NCBI RefSeq assembly: GCF_003031265.1
Contig: NZ_CP019966.1
Location: 1,798,001 to 1,862,000 of the forward strand
DNA length: 64,000 nt
Reading direction: 5' to 3'
Source of the DNA: Rhodopseudomonas palustris
GTDB lineage: Bacteria; Pseudomonadota; Alphaproteobacteria; Rhizobiales; Xanthobacteraceae
Shown here: piece by piece, positions 45,908-54,650 of the stretch
Layout: the number at the start of each line of letters is the position of its first letter
Position numbering within the stretch: position 1 is the stretch's first letter
The notes under the pieces: generated by a model
Database searches by the model: none
The model's input: only the letters and a program-made list of their open reading frames with translations
Told to the model about the DNA's origin: nothing
Position numbers and translations under genes: made by a program

Positions 45908-47782
45908 ATGACTGCCAGCGCAGCCGCAGTGATGACCAAGCCGCCGTTTCGCAAGGTGAACTGGCTGCCGCGCGAGATCGATGTCGATCGCCGCGAGGAC
46001 GGCGTCATCGTGATGAAGTCGCGCTTCCCGCTGATGGATCACGATCCCAACCTGCCGATGGCGCTGGCGAAGTGGGCCAAGCAGCGACCGGATCATATCT
46101 GGTTGGCACAGCGCAAGGGGCCGGACCGGCAGTGGCGCAAGGTCAGCTACGCCGAGGCCAAGCGCATCGTCGATGGTCTCACCCAGGCGTTGCTCGACCT
46201 CAAGCTGCCGGAAGGCCGGCCGCTCACGGTGCTGTCGGGCAACTCGATCGAGCACGCGCTGATCATGATGGCGGCGATGCAGGCGCGGATTCCGACCGCG
46301 CCGGTGTCGCCGGCCTATTCGCTGATGAGCCACGATCACCTCAAGCTGAAGTACCTGTTCGATCTGGTGAAGCCGGCTGCCGTGATGGTGCAGGAAGGCG
46401 CTCCCTTCACCAAGGCGCTGCACGCGCTCGATCTGAAGGATGTCCAGGTGATCCACGTCGCCAATCCGGCCGACGGCATCGCCAGCATCGCGTTCGACGA
46501 CATGGTGGCGACCCCGGTGACCGACCAGGTGGTGCAGTCGATCGCGCAGATCACGCCCGACACCGTCGCCAAATTCCTGTTCACCTCCGGCTCGACCGGG
46601 ATGCCGAAGGCGGTGATCAACACCCAGCGGATGATGTGCGCCAATGCTGCGATGATGATGCAGGTGCGGCCGCGCGATCCGAACGGCCCGCCGCCGGTGC
46701 AGCTAGACTGGATGCCGTGGAATCACACCATGGGCGGCAATGCGGCGTTCAATCCGCTGTTGATCGAAGGCGGCACGCTGTACATCGACGACGGTCGCCC
46801 GGTGCCCGGCCAGATCGAAGAGACGCTGCGCAACCTGCGCGAAATCTCGCCGACCTACTACGCCAACGTGCCGGCCGGCTATGCGGCGCTGGCGAGCGCG
46901 ATGGAGAAGGACGACGCGCTGTGCCGGTCGTTCTTCAAGGACATGCAGCTGATGGCTTATGGCGGGGCCCGGCTGCCCGACGATCTGTACGAGCGGATGC
47001 AGGCGCTGGCGGTGCGCGCCACCGGACATCGGCTGGTGTTCTACACCGGCTGGGGCTCGACCGAGACCTCGCCGACCTCGACCGGTACCTATTGGGACAC
47101 CGAGCGCGTCGGCCTGATCGGTCTGCCGTTCCCGGGTGTCGAACTGAAGATGCTGCCGATCGGCGACAAGTACGAATTGCGGCTGCGCGGCGTCAACGTG
47201 ATGCCCGGTTACTACGGCCAGCCGGATCTCACCGAGAAGGCGTTCGACGAAGAGGGCTTCTACAAGATCGGCGACGCCGGCGTGTTCGTCGATCCGAACG
47301 ATCCGGTGAAGGGCATCATCTTCGCCGGCCGCGTCGCCGAAGACTTCAAGCTGATGACCGGCACCTTCGTGCATGTCAGCACCGTGCGCACCGATGCGAT
47401 TGCCGCGGCGAGCCCGGTGATCCAGGACGCCTTAGTGGCGGGGCAGGACCGCGCCTATATTGGCCTGCTGGCCTGGCCGAACCTCAACGCCTGCCGGGTG
47501 ATGATCGGCGATCCGAATGCGAGCTTCGAGGACGTCGTGAAGCATCCCGACGTGCTCGCGGCGCTGCGCGCCGGGCTGCAGAAGCACAACCGCGAAGTCG
47601 AAGGCGCGAGCTCGATGCGGATCGCCCGCGCAATGCTGATGATTGAGCCGCCGTCGATCGACGGCAACGAACTCACCGACAAAGGCTACATCAACCAGCG
47701 CGCCGGCCTCGAACGCCGCGCCGCCCTGGTCGAGCGGCTGTACGCCGAGCATCCGGATTCGGATGTGATGGTGCTGCAGTGA
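45908..47782 (+). CDS. Feruloyl-CoA synthase-like acyl-CoA ligase
   Basis: A 624-residue AMP-forming ligase of the feruloyl-CoA synthase branch, longer than most family members. It has the P-loop FLFTSGSTGMPKAVINT, WMPWNHTMGGN, the YTGWGSTETSPTST segment, IGDAG, and an atypical C-terminus in which the usual catalytic Lys region reads ELTDKGYINQRAG. That C-terminus is normal for feruloyl-CoA synthases. ATG 45908 follows GGGAGAACACCAG. With the crotonase, SDR and dehydrogenases nearby, an aryl-alkanoic or phenylpropanoid acid is a plausible substrate. Confidence 0.9.
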   Translation: MTASAAAVMTKPPFRKVNWLPREIDVDRREDGVIVMKSRFPLMDHDPNLPMALAKWAKQRPDHIWLAQRKGPDRQWRKVSYAEAKRIVDGLTQALLDLKLPEGRPLTVLSGNSIEHALIMMAAMQARIPTAPVSPAYSLMSHDHLKLKYLFDLVKPAAVMVQEGAPFTKALHALDLKDVQVIHVANPADGIASIAFDDMVATPVTDQVVQSIAQITPDTVAKFLFTSGSTGMPKAVINTQRMMCANAAMMMQVRPRDPNGPPPVQLDWMPWNHTMGGNAAFNPLLIEGGTLYIDDGRPVPGQIEETLRNLREISPTYYANVPAGYAALASAMEKDDALCRSFFKDMQLMAYGGARLPDDLYERMQALAVRATGHRLVFYTGWGSTETSPTSTGTYWDTERVGLIGLPFPGVELKMLPIGDKYELRLRGVNVMPGYYGQPDLTEKAFDEEGFYKIGDAGVFVDPNDPVKGIIFAGRVAEDFKLMTGTFVHVSTVRTDAIAAASPVIQDALVAGQDRAYIGLLAWPNLNACRVMIGDPNASFEDVVKHPDVLAALRAGLQKHNREVEGASSMRIARAMLMIEPPSIDGNELTDKGYINQRAGLERRAALVERLYAEHPDSDVMVLQ

Positions 47783-47804
47783 GATATTTGAACAACCCAT
47801 CGTT

Positions 47805-47906
47805 CGTCATTCCGGGATGCGCCGCGCAGCGGCGCAGGCCCGGAATCCATACTCCCTGCGGTGGTTATGGATTCCGGGCTCGCGCTCCGCGCGCCCCGGA
47901 ATGACG
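47805..47906. repeat. Palindromic repeat, family B
   Basis: It starts CGTCATTCCGGG and ends CCCGGAATGACG, with inner halves CCCGGAATCCAT and ATGGATTCCGGG. Relatives are at 51853-51976 and 52715-52811. Confidence 0.9.
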
Positions 47907-47952
47907 AACTCTGAAGAAATCAGTTAACAACTAACAACAACGAGACCTCGCC

Positions 47953-49080
47953 ATGAATTTCGATTTCTCCGACGACCAGAAGCAATTGCGCGATCAGGCG
48001 CGGCGGTTTCTTGCCGAGAAGTGCTCGCCGAAGGCGGTGCGTGCCGTGCTCGAAGGCAAGGCCGACTATGACCGCGACCTGTGGAAGGGCCTCGCCGAGA
48101 TGGGCTTCCTCGGCGTCGCGATTCCCGAGGAATACGGTGGGACCGGTGCGGGCCATCTCGAGCTCTGCGTGATCGCCGAGGAGCTCGGCCGCGCGCTGGC
48201 GCCGGTGCCGTTCTCGTCGACGGTGTATCTCGCCGCCGAAGCGCTGCTGCTGGCGGGTTCGGAAGAGCAGAAGCAGAAGTGGCTGCCGAAGATCTCCTCG
48301 GGTGAGGCGATCGGGACGCTGGCGCTGTTCGAAGGCACCGGCAATCCGTCGCCGGCCGCCGTCAAGCTCGCGGTGTCGAACGGCACGCTGACCGGCACCA
48401 AGAAGCCGGTCGCCGACGGCGCGATCGCCGATTTTGCCATCGTCGCGGCGCGCACCGGCAACAGCGGCCGCGAGACCGACGTCTCGCTGTTCCTGGTCGA
48501 TCTCAAGGCTGGTGGCGTCACCGCCAAGCCGCTGCAGAACGTCGATCCGTCGCGCCAGCAGGCCGAGCTGACCTTCGCCGGCGCCAAGGCCGAGCCGCTC
48601 GGTGCGGCCAATGAAGGCTGGAGCATTCTGTCGCGCGTGATGGACCGCGCTGCGGTGCTGATCGCGTTCGAGCAGGTCGGCGGCGCCGACCGTGCGCTGG
48701 AGATGGGCCGCGACTACGCGCTCGACCGCATCGCGTTCGGCCGGCCGATCGGCTCGTTCCAGGCGATCAAGCACATCCTGGCCGACATGTATGTCTCGGC
48801 CACGCTGGCGCGTTCGAACTCCTACTACGGCGCCTGGGCGCTTTCGACCGATGCTGCCGAGCTGCCTGAGGCCGCTGCGGCGGCGCGGATCAGCGCCACC
48901 CAGGCGTTCCAGCACTGCGCCAAGCAGAACATCCAGGTGCACGGCGGCATGGGCTTCACCTGGGAGTTCGACTGCCACCTGTACTATCGCCGCTCCAACG
49001 CGCTGGCGCTCAGCCTCGGTAGCCAGTCGTATTGGGAAGATCAGCTGATCGATCGGATGCGCCAGAAGAACGCGGCGTAA
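47953..49080 (+). CDS. Acyl-CoA dehydrogenase, small-subunit type
   Basis: A 375-residue flavoprotein of the acyl-CoA dehydrogenase family. It starts FDFSDDQKQLRDQARRFLAEK and has GVAIPEEYGGTGAG, FGRPIGSFQAIKH and QVHGGMGFTWEFDCHLYYRRS. The HLYYRRS ending, in place of an EGT-type segment with catalytic Glu, resembles the non-catalytic partner subunits of heteromeric ACADs such as FadE27/ChsE1 and the PimD type. It may pair with one or both of the two 415-residue ACADs that follow. The start ATG 47953 follows AACGAGA. Confidence 0.9.
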   Translation: MNFDFSDDQKQLRDQARRFLAEKCSPKAVRAVLEGKADYDRDLWKGLAEMGFLGVAIPEEYGGTGAGHLELCVIAEELGRALAPVPFSSTVYLAAEALLLAGSEEQKQKWLPKISSGEAIGTLALFEGTGNPSPAAVKLAVSNGTLTGTKKPVADGAIADFAIVAARTGNSGRETDVSLFLVDLKAGGVTAKPLQNVDPSRQQAELTFAGAKAEPLGAANEGWSILSRVMDRAAVLIAFEQVGGADRALEMGRDYALDRIAFGRPIGSFQAIKHILADMYVSATLARSNSYYGAWALSTDAAELPEAAAAARISATQAFQHCAKQNIQVHGGMGFTWEFDCHLYYRRSNALALSLGSQSYWEDQLIDRMRQKNAA

Positions 49081-49102
49081 CGCGCGACGGTGAATGCCCA
49101 AC

Positions 49103-49185
49103 CGTCATTGCGAGCGCAGCGAAGCAATCCAGAGGCCCCGTGCACTGAGCTGGATTGCTTCGTCGCTTCGCTCCTCGCAATGACG
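49103..49185. repeat. Palindromic repeat, family A
   Basis: It starts CGTCATTGCGAG and ends CTCGCAATGACG, with AGCAATCCAG and CTGGATTGCT inside. It fills the spacer between the first and second acyl-CoA dehydrogenase genes. Confidence 0.9.
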
Positions 49186-49217
49186 GAAAAATTGAACGCA
49201 TCGATAGCAGGTGTGCC

Positions 49218-50465
49218 ATGAACTTCGACGATACCCCGCAGGAAGCCGAATTCCGCGCCAAGGCGCGCGCCTGGATCGACGCCAACGCGCCGAAGCAATA
49301 CGAGGACGAGCTGCGCAAGGCGTCGCTCGGCCGTGTGGTGCTGAAGGGCGCCAACATTCTCGAGGTCGCCAAGGCCTGGCAGAAGAAGAAGGCCGATGCC
49401 GGCTGGGCCGTTCCGCATTGGCCGAAGGAATATGGCGGCCGCGGCGCGTCGCCGATTGAGCGCGTGATCTGGCAGCAGGAAGAAGGCGTGTTCGGCAAGC
49501 TGACGGCGATGTTCATAATCGGCCAGGGCATGTGCGGACCGACCATGATGGCCTACGCCTCGGAAGAGCAGAAGCGGCACTACCTGCCGCCGCTCGGCTC
49601 CGGCGAGAAGGTCTGGTGCCAGCTGTTCTCCGAGCCGGCCGGCGGCTCCGACGTCGCGGGACTGCGGACGCGCGCCGAGAAGGACGGCGACGACTGGATC
49701 ATCAACGGCCAGAAGATCTGGACCTCCGGCGCGCACTACTCGGATTATGGCATCCTGATCACCCGCACCGACCCGACCGTGCCCAAGCACAAGGGTCTGA
49801 CGATGTTCTTCCTCGACATGAAGAGCCCCGGCGTCGAGGTGCGGCCGATCAAGCAGGCCAACGGCAATTCCGACTTCAATGAGGTGTACTTCACCAACGT
49901 GCGGATTCCGGACAGCCAGCGGCTGGGCGCTGTCGGCGACGGCTGGAACGTATCGCTGACCACGCTGATGAACGAGCGCATGTCGATCGGCGCCAACGTC
50001 GCGACCGGCTTCCCGGAGTTGTTCGACTATTGCTCGTCGCTGACGCTCGACGGCGCGCCTGCGCTCGACGATCGCGCGGTGCGCAGCAAGCTCGCGAACT
50101 GGGCGGTGAAGGCCAGCGGCCTGCGCTACACCTCGTTCCGCTCGATCTCGGCGCTGTCGAAGGGGCAGCGTCCCGGTCCGGAGAACTCGATCGGCAAGCT
50201 GGTCGCTGGCTCGATGATCCAGGAAGTCGCGATGTACGCGCTCGATCTGCAGGGCGCCGCCGGCGTGCTGAGCGGGCCGGAGGATGCCGAAGTCGCCGGC
50301 CGGTTCCAGGCGATGCTGCTGCGTTCGCCGGCGACCCGCGTCGAAGGCGGCACCGACGAGATCCTGCGCAACATCATCGCCGAACGCGTGCTCGGCCTGC
50401 CCGGCGACATCCGCGTCGATAAGGACGTGCCGTTCAACCAGATCCCGACCAAGGGGCGGGCGTAG
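49218..50465 (+). CDS. Acyl-CoA dehydrogenase, tandem paralog 1
   Basis: A 415-residue acyl-CoA dehydrogenase. Conserved segments include WPKEYGGRGASP, CQLFSEPAGGSDVAGL (FAD contact), INGQKIWTSGAHYSDYG, and the C-terminal GGTDEILRNIIAERVLGLPGD. ATG 49218 begins MNFDDTPQEAEF; the upstream frame extension to 49155 reads through a repeat and is rejected. The neighbouring gene at 50594 encodes a close paralog with the same N-terminus. This larger type is the catalytic-type subunit in known heteromeric ACADs, so pairing with the 375-residue protein is possible. Confidence 0.93.
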   Translation: MNFDDTPQEAEFRAKARAWIDANAPKQYEDELRKASLGRVVLKGANILEVAKAWQKKKADAGWAVPHWPKEYGGRGASPIERVIWQQEEGVFGKLTAMFIIGQGMCGPTMMAYASEEQKRHYLPPLGSGEKVWCQLFSEPAGGSDVAGLRTRAEKDGDDWIINGQKIWTSGAHYSDYGILITRTDPTVPKHKGLTMFFLDMKSPGVEVRPIKQANGNSDFNEVYFTNVRIPDSQRLGAVGDGWNVSLTTLMNERMSIGANVATGFPELFDYCSSLTLDGAPALDDRAVRSKLANWAVKASGLRYTSFRSISALSKGQRPGPENSIGKLVAGSMIQEVAMYALDLQGAAGVLSGPEDAEVAGRFQAMLLRSPATRVEGGTDEILRNIIAERVLGLPGDIRVDKDVPFNQIPTKGRA

Positions 50466-50480
50466 TGCTCACATCATCTT

Positions 50481-50561
50481 CGTCATTGCGAGGAGCGGAG
50501 CGACGAAGCAATCCAGTCTTCCATTGTGGCCCTGGATTGCTTCGCTTCGCTCGCAATGACG
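50481..50561. repeat. Palindromic repeat, family A
   Basis: It starts CGTCATTGCGAG and ends CTCGCAATGACG, with AGCAATCCAG and CTGGATTGCT inside. It fills the spacer between the two tandem acyl-CoA dehydrogenase paralogs. Confidence 0.9.
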
Positions 50562-50593
50562 AATCCATCCTGAACTGAAGCGAAAGATCGACC

Positions 50594-51838
50594 ATGAATT
50601 TCGACGATACCCCGCAGGAAGCCGAGTTCCGCGCCAAGGCTCGCGCGTGGATCGATGCCAACGCGCCCAAGCAGTACGAAGAGGAACTGACCAAGTCGGG
50701 CCTCGGCCGCATCAGCCTGAAGAACGCCGACATCGTCGAAGTCGGCAAGGCGTGGCAGAAGAAGAAGGCCGAGGGCGGCTGGGCCTGCCTGACTTGGCCT
50801 AGCGAATATGGCGGCCGCGGCGCGACGCCGATCGAGAAGGTGATCTGGCAGCAGGAAGAGGGCGTTTACGGCAAGCTGACCCAGCCGTTCCAGATCGGCG
50901 AGGGCATGTGCGGCCCGACCGTGATGGCTTACGGTGCCGAGGAGCACAAGCGCCGTTACTTGCCGAAGCTCGCGTCCGGCGAAGAGATCTGGTGCCAGCT
51001 GTTCTCCGAGCCGGCCGGCGGCTCCGACGTCGCGGGTCTGCGCACCCGCGCCGAGAAGGACGGCGACGACTGGATCATCAACGGCCAGAAGATCTGGACC
51101 TCCGGCGCGCACTACTCGGACTACGGCCTGCTCATCACCCGCACCGATCCCAATGTGCCCAAGCACAAGGGCCTCACCATGTTCTTCCTGGACATGAAGA
51201 GCCCCGGCGTCGAGGTGAAGCCGATCAAGCAAGCCAACGGCATGCAGGAATTCAACGAGGTGTTCTTCACCAACGTGCGGATTCCGGACAGCCAGCGGCT
51301 CGGCGAAATCGGCGACGGCTGGAACGTGTCGCTGACCACGCTGATGAACGAGCGCATGTCGATCGGCGCGCGGCTCGCCACCGGCTTCCCGGAGATCTTC
51401 GCGTTCTGCAACGATCTGGTGACGGAGAATGGTCCCGCGATCGACGATCCGGCGGTGCGCAGCAAGCTGGCGAACTGGGCGGTGAAGGCCAGCGGCCTGA
51501 AGTACACCTCGTATCGTTCGATTTCGGCGCTGTCCAAGGGCCAGCGCCCGGGCCCGGAAAACTCGATCGGCAAGCTGGTCGCCGGCCCGATGCTGCAGGA
51601 CATCGCCGCGTTCGCGATGGATCTGGAAGGCGCCGCGGGCGTGTTCACCGATCCGGCCGAGGCCGAAGCCGGCGGCAGCTTCCAGGCGATGCTGCTCGGT
51701 TCGCCGTCGATGCGCATTGCCGGCGGCACCGACGAGATCCTGCGCAACATCATCGCCGAACGCGTCCTCGGCCTGCCCGGTGACATCCGGGTCGACAAGG
51801 ACGTGCCGTTCAACAAGATCCCGACCAAGGGGCGGTGA
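50594..51838 (+). CDS. Acyl-CoA dehydrogenase, tandem paralog 2
   Basis: A 414-residue acyl-CoA dehydrogenase nearly co-linear with the preceding paralog: both begin MNFDDTPQEAEFRAKARAWI and share long identical stretches such as EPAGGSDVAGLRTRAEKDG, and both end in FNxIPTKGR. Differences concentrate around residues 30-60, 95-115 and 285-310. The arrangement points to a tandem duplication followed by divergence, possibly of chain-length or ring specificity. The start ATG 50594 follows GAAAGA, a weak ribosome site. Confidence 0.93.
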   Translation: MNFDDTPQEAEFRAKARAWIDANAPKQYEEELTKSGLGRISLKNADIVEVGKAWQKKKAEGGWACLTWPSEYGGRGATPIEKVIWQQEEGVYGKLTQPFQIGEGMCGPTVMAYGAEEHKRRYLPKLASGEEIWCQLFSEPAGGSDVAGLRTRAEKDGDDWIINGQKIWTSGAHYSDYGLLITRTDPNVPKHKGLTMFFLDMKSPGVEVKPIKQANGMQEFNEVFFTNVRIPDSQRLGEIGDGWNVSLTTLMNERMSIGARLATGFPEIFAFCNDLVTENGPAIDDPAVRSKLANWAVKASGLKYTSYRSISALSKGQRPGPENSIGKLVAGPMLQDIAAFAMDLEGAAGVFTDPAEAEAGGSFQAMLLGSPSMRIAGGTDEILRNIIAERVLGLPGDIRVDKDVPFNKIPTKGR

Positions 51839-51852
51839 CGTACTGCTGCCGC

Positions 51853-51976
51853 CATCATTCCGGGGCGCGAGCGACAGCTCGCGAACCTGGAATCCCGCAG
51901 TTGTTGACATCGATCGACGAGTTGTGCGCGTTTCAGATTCCGGGTTCGCTGACTTCGTGAGCGCCCCGGAATGACG
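51853..51976. repeat. Palindromic repeat, family B (expanded centre)
   Basis: It starts ATCATTCCGGGGCGCGAG and ends GCGCCCCGGAATGACG. The centre is longer than in the other copies. It fills the spacer between the last acyl-CoA dehydrogenase and the nitroreductase genes. Confidence 0.85.
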
Positions 51977-51998
51977 ACCATTCAGCAATGAGGCCATC

Positions 51999-52697
51999 AT
52001 GACCGACGCCGCTGCGACCACCGCCCCGATCGACGTCCTCGAAGACTTGATGGCGGCGCGCTACTCGTGCCGGGCGTTCAAAGCCGATCCGGTGCCGCGC
52101 GCGACGATCGAGCGGATCCTGGGCGCGGCGCAGAAGACCGCGTCGTGGTGCAACAGCCAGCCGTGGCAGGTGGTGATCACCTCGGGCGAGGCGACGGCGA
52201 AGTTTCGCGACGTGATCTTTCCGGCCGCCGCCAGCGGCGCGCCGATGTCGGGCGATTTCGAATTTCCGCGCGAGTATCGCGGCGTCTATCTCGACCGCCG
52301 CCGCGAGAGCGGCTTCCAGCTTTACAACGCGGTCGGCATCGCCCGCGGCGACAAGGTCGCGGCCGCCCAGCAGGCGCTGCAGAATTTCAACTTCTTCGGC
52401 GCGCCGCATGTCGCGATCATCACCACCGACGAGGCGCTCGGCGTCTATGGCGCGGTCGATTGCGGCGGCTATGTCACGTCGTTCATGCTGGCCGCGCAGG
52501 CGCTCGGCATCGCCACCGTGCCGCAGGCCGCGCTGGCGTTCCACGCCGGCGTTGTCCGCAAGCACTTCGGCCTCGGCGACGATCGCCGCGTCGTCTGCGG
52601 CATCTCGTTCGGCTACGCCGACCCCGACCACAAGGCGAACTCGTATCGCACTGGCCGCGCCGCACTCGGCGAGGTCGCGACGTTCGTGGACGCGTAG
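51999..52697 (+). CDS. Nitroreductase-family FMN oxidoreductase
   Basis: A 232-residue FMN-dependent oxidoreductase. The family start MAARYSCRAFKADPVPRATIERIL is followed by ASWCNSQPWQVVI (FMN contact), the Asp-Cys-Gly-Gly segment DCGGYVTSFMLAAQALGI, and a C-terminal GISFGYADPDHKANSYRTGR. Nitroreductase is the fold name; the natural substrate could be a quinone, an enone or an enoyl compound. Its place at the end of the CoA-degradation cluster suggests an auxiliary reduction step, but the repeat in front of it leaves operon membership unclear. Confidence 0.9.
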   Translation: MTDAAATTAPIDVLEDLMAARYSCRAFKADPVPRATIERILGAAQKTASWCNSQPWQVVITSGEATAKFRDVIFPAAASGAPMSGDFEFPREYRGVYLDRRRESGFQLYNAVGIARGDKVAAAQQALQNFNFFGAPHVAIITTDEALGVYGAVDCGGYVTSFMLAAQALGIATVPQAALAFHAGVVRKHFGLGDDRRVVCGISFGYADPDHKANSYRTGRAALGEVATFVDA

Positions 52698-52714
52698 GGC
52701 ACAGAGTTTCCACC

Positions 52715-52853
52715 CGTCATTCCGGGGCGCGCGTCAGCGCGAACCCGGAATCTGATGTTTGCACTGCGCCGGAGATTCCGGGTTCGTCGCTTCGCGGCGC
52801 CCCGGAATGACTCGCGGATAGGCTTTGCGCAGCTTCGCGCCCGGAATGACGAC
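52715..52853. repeat. Palindromic repeat, family B, plus a half copy
   Basis: A full element (52715-52811) starts CGTCATTCCGGGGCGCGCG and ends GGCGCCCCGGAATGAC. A half copy, CGCGCCCGGAATGACGAC, follows at about 52836-52853. Confidence 0.85.
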
Positions 52854-52876
52854 GGAGAGGCTGCGATGCGTGGCCT

Positions 52877-53659
52877 TCAAAACCTCGGCGCGCGTTTCTC
52901 TGTGAACGCGGCGATGCCTTCCTTGATTTCATCGCTGCGCATCGAGGCGCGGGCGCGGGTGTCGGCGGCTTGTTCGTCGAAGGCGGCGCGGGCGAATTCG
53001 TTGATGGCGCGCTTCATGCCGGCGACCGCGTTCGGCGCGTTGCCGGCCAGCGTCGTCGCCAGGGCATCGACCTCGCGGTCGAGCCGGTCCATCGGCACCA
53101 TCGCGGTGAGATAGCCGATCCGCAGCATCTCGGCGGCGTCGATCCGCTGCGCGGTCAGGAACAGCCGCTTGGCGTTGTCGATGCCGAGACGGGAGACGTA
53201 GCGCTTGATGCCGCCCGGATAGTAATGCAGCCCCAGCCTGGCGGCCGGCATGAACATCTCGGCGGTATCGACTCCGATGCGGAAATCACAGGCCAGCGCC
53301 AGATCGGTCGAGCCGCCATAGACGCCGCCGTTGAGCCGGCAGATCGTCGGCACCCGCAGATCCTCAAGCCGGTTGACCACCACCTCGAACGCCGAGCCGG
53401 GGGATTCGGCCTCGACCTCCGCAGTGGCGCGTTCGGCGACCTCGCCGAGATCGAAGCCGGCCGAAAATGCCCGACCGGTGCCGGTGAGCACCAGCACCCG
53501 CACCGCCGGATCGGCGTCGAGCCGCGCGAACTGATCGAGCAGCGTGGCGAGGTCGTCCGGCTGCAGCCGGTTGAGATGCTTGGGCCGGTTCAGCCGGATG
53601 GTGGCGCGCGGGCCGTCGATGGTCAGTACCGGTGCGCTGGCAGCGTCGCTATCGGACAT
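52877..53659 (-). CDS. Enoyl-CoA hydratase/isomerase family protein
   Basis: A 260-residue crotonase-fold protein. The oxyanion-hole segments are GRAFSAGFDLGEV and NGGVYGGSTDLALACD. At the classical catalytic sites the first Glu is Asp (GGSTDLA) and the second is absent (MPAARLGL), so hydratase activity is doubtful. ATG 53659 has AGGAGA 8 bases upstream; the longer frame to 53788 is low-complexity and rejected. It is convergent with the nitroreductase gene. The substrate is unknown. Confidence 0.9.
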   Translation of the reverse strand: MSDSDAASAPVLTIDGPRATIRLNRPKHLNRLQPDDLATLLDQFARLDADPAVRVLVLTGTGRAFSAGFDLGEVAERATAEVEAESPGSAFEVVVNRLEDLRVPTICRLNGGVYGGSTDLALACDFRIGVDTAEMFMPAARLGLHYYPGGIKRYVSRLGIDNAKRLFLTAQRIDAAEMLRIGYLTAMVPMDRLDREVDALATTLAGNAPNAVAGMKRAINEFARAAFDEQAADTRARASMRSDEIKEGIAAFTEKRAPRF

Positions 53660-53964
53660 CGATAAGGTCTCCTGATGGAAGCGGGGCGGCTGCCAAAACG
53701 GCGCCGGGCCCTGCAAGGACCGCGGACAGCGCCGCGGCGGACGGGGAAATGGGCCGGGCAAACTGCCCGCCGGCCGGGCGCCCGTCAACTCGCCGGGAAG
53801 CGGGAGGGGCCTCGGCCACCGCTCGCGTAACCTATGCCGGCTGGTTTATAATTCCGTCCGCACCAGCGTGTAGGGAGAACTGCGGTCCGAACACCCGCGG
53901 CTATCTCTCAGATCGCTTCCGCCGGCTTCGGCGCCTTCGATTGCAAGACAACGGTGGGTCCCAC
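53660..53964. other. Divergent intergenic region, no gene seen
   Basis: This 305-base spacer separates the crotonase gene (leftward) from the cyclic-nucleotide-binding gene (rightward). It is very GC-rich up to about 53830, then contains a short AT-rich stretch (GGTTTATAATTCC near 53843) that could include a -10 element for the rightward gene. I see no clear operator. Confidence 0.4.
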
Positions 53965-54639
53965 ATGGATATGTCCCTCATCGCCCAGAATGCCGGCATG
54001 GTGAGCAGCGTGTTCGCGACCATCTTCGTGCTCGCCACTGCCACGATGCGGACGATGATTCCACTGCGGGTGTTCGGCATTCTGACCAACCTGCTGCTGA
54101 TCGCGGTGTCGATCCCGACCCACAACTATCCGACGCTGGCGCTGCATGCGGTGCTGCTGCCGCTCAACGCCTGGCGGCTGCACCAGATGCTGCAGCTGGT
54201 GCGCGACGTGAGGAAGTCGGTGAACAGCGACCTTTCGATGGATTGGCTGAAGCCGTTCATGACCGAGCGCAAATGCGCCACCGGCGAGGAGCTGTTCTAC
54301 AAAGACGAGCGCGCCGAGGAGATGTTCTACATCGTCAGCGGGCGCTTCCGGCTGGTCGAATCCGGCATCGAACTGCCGGTGGGCGCCATTGTCGGCGAGC
54401 TCGGCATGCTGTCGCCGACCCATACCAGGACGCAGACCCTCGAATGCGTCGAGGCCGGCACGGTGCTGAGCGTCAGCTATCGCCAGGTGGAGGAGCTGTA
54501 CGTGCAGAATCCGGAATTCGGATTCTATTTCTTGCGCCTCGCCAGTGCGCGGCTGTTCGAAAACATTGAATCCCTGCAGGCGCGATTGGCCGCGGTCGCG
54601 CCGCCGCCGCGGACCGACGCCGTCGGCCGGACCGCCTGA
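53965..54639 (+). CDS. Membrane-anchored cyclic-nucleotide-binding protein
   Basis: A 224-residue protein with two to three N-terminal membrane segments (residues ~12-75: VFATIFVLATATM, VFGILTNLLLIAVSI, LALHAVLLPLNAW) and a C-terminal cNMP-binding domain (~95-205: EELFYKDERAEEMFYIVSGRFRLV, PVGAIVGELGMLSPTHTRTQT). The layout recalls Popeye-like or YbgA-type anchored cNMP domains and not CRP, since there is no helix-turn-helix. The phosphate-binding Arg/Ser pair is not clearly present, so ligand binding is uncertain. ATG 53965 fits the first membrane helix; the longer frame to 53632 overlaps the region in front of the crotonase gene. Confidence 0.75.
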   Translation: MDMSLIAQNAGMVSSVFATIFVLATATMRTMIPLRVFGILTNLLLIAVSIPTHNYPTLALHAVLLPLNAWRLHQMLQLVRDVRKSVNSDLSMDWLKPFMTERKCATGEELFYKDERAEEMFYIVSGRFRLVESGIELPVGAIVGELGMLSPTHTRTQTLECVEAGTVLSVSYRQVEELYVQNPEFGFYFLRLASARLFENIESLQARLAAVAPPPRTDAVGRTA

Positions 54640-54650
54640 GGGCTGCGCAG

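Noticed and set aside
49155..49217. N-terminal extension of the second acyl-CoA dehydrogenase
   Set aside because: The extra residues (LRRFAPRNDG type) come from translating the family A repeat and are not part of the enzyme.
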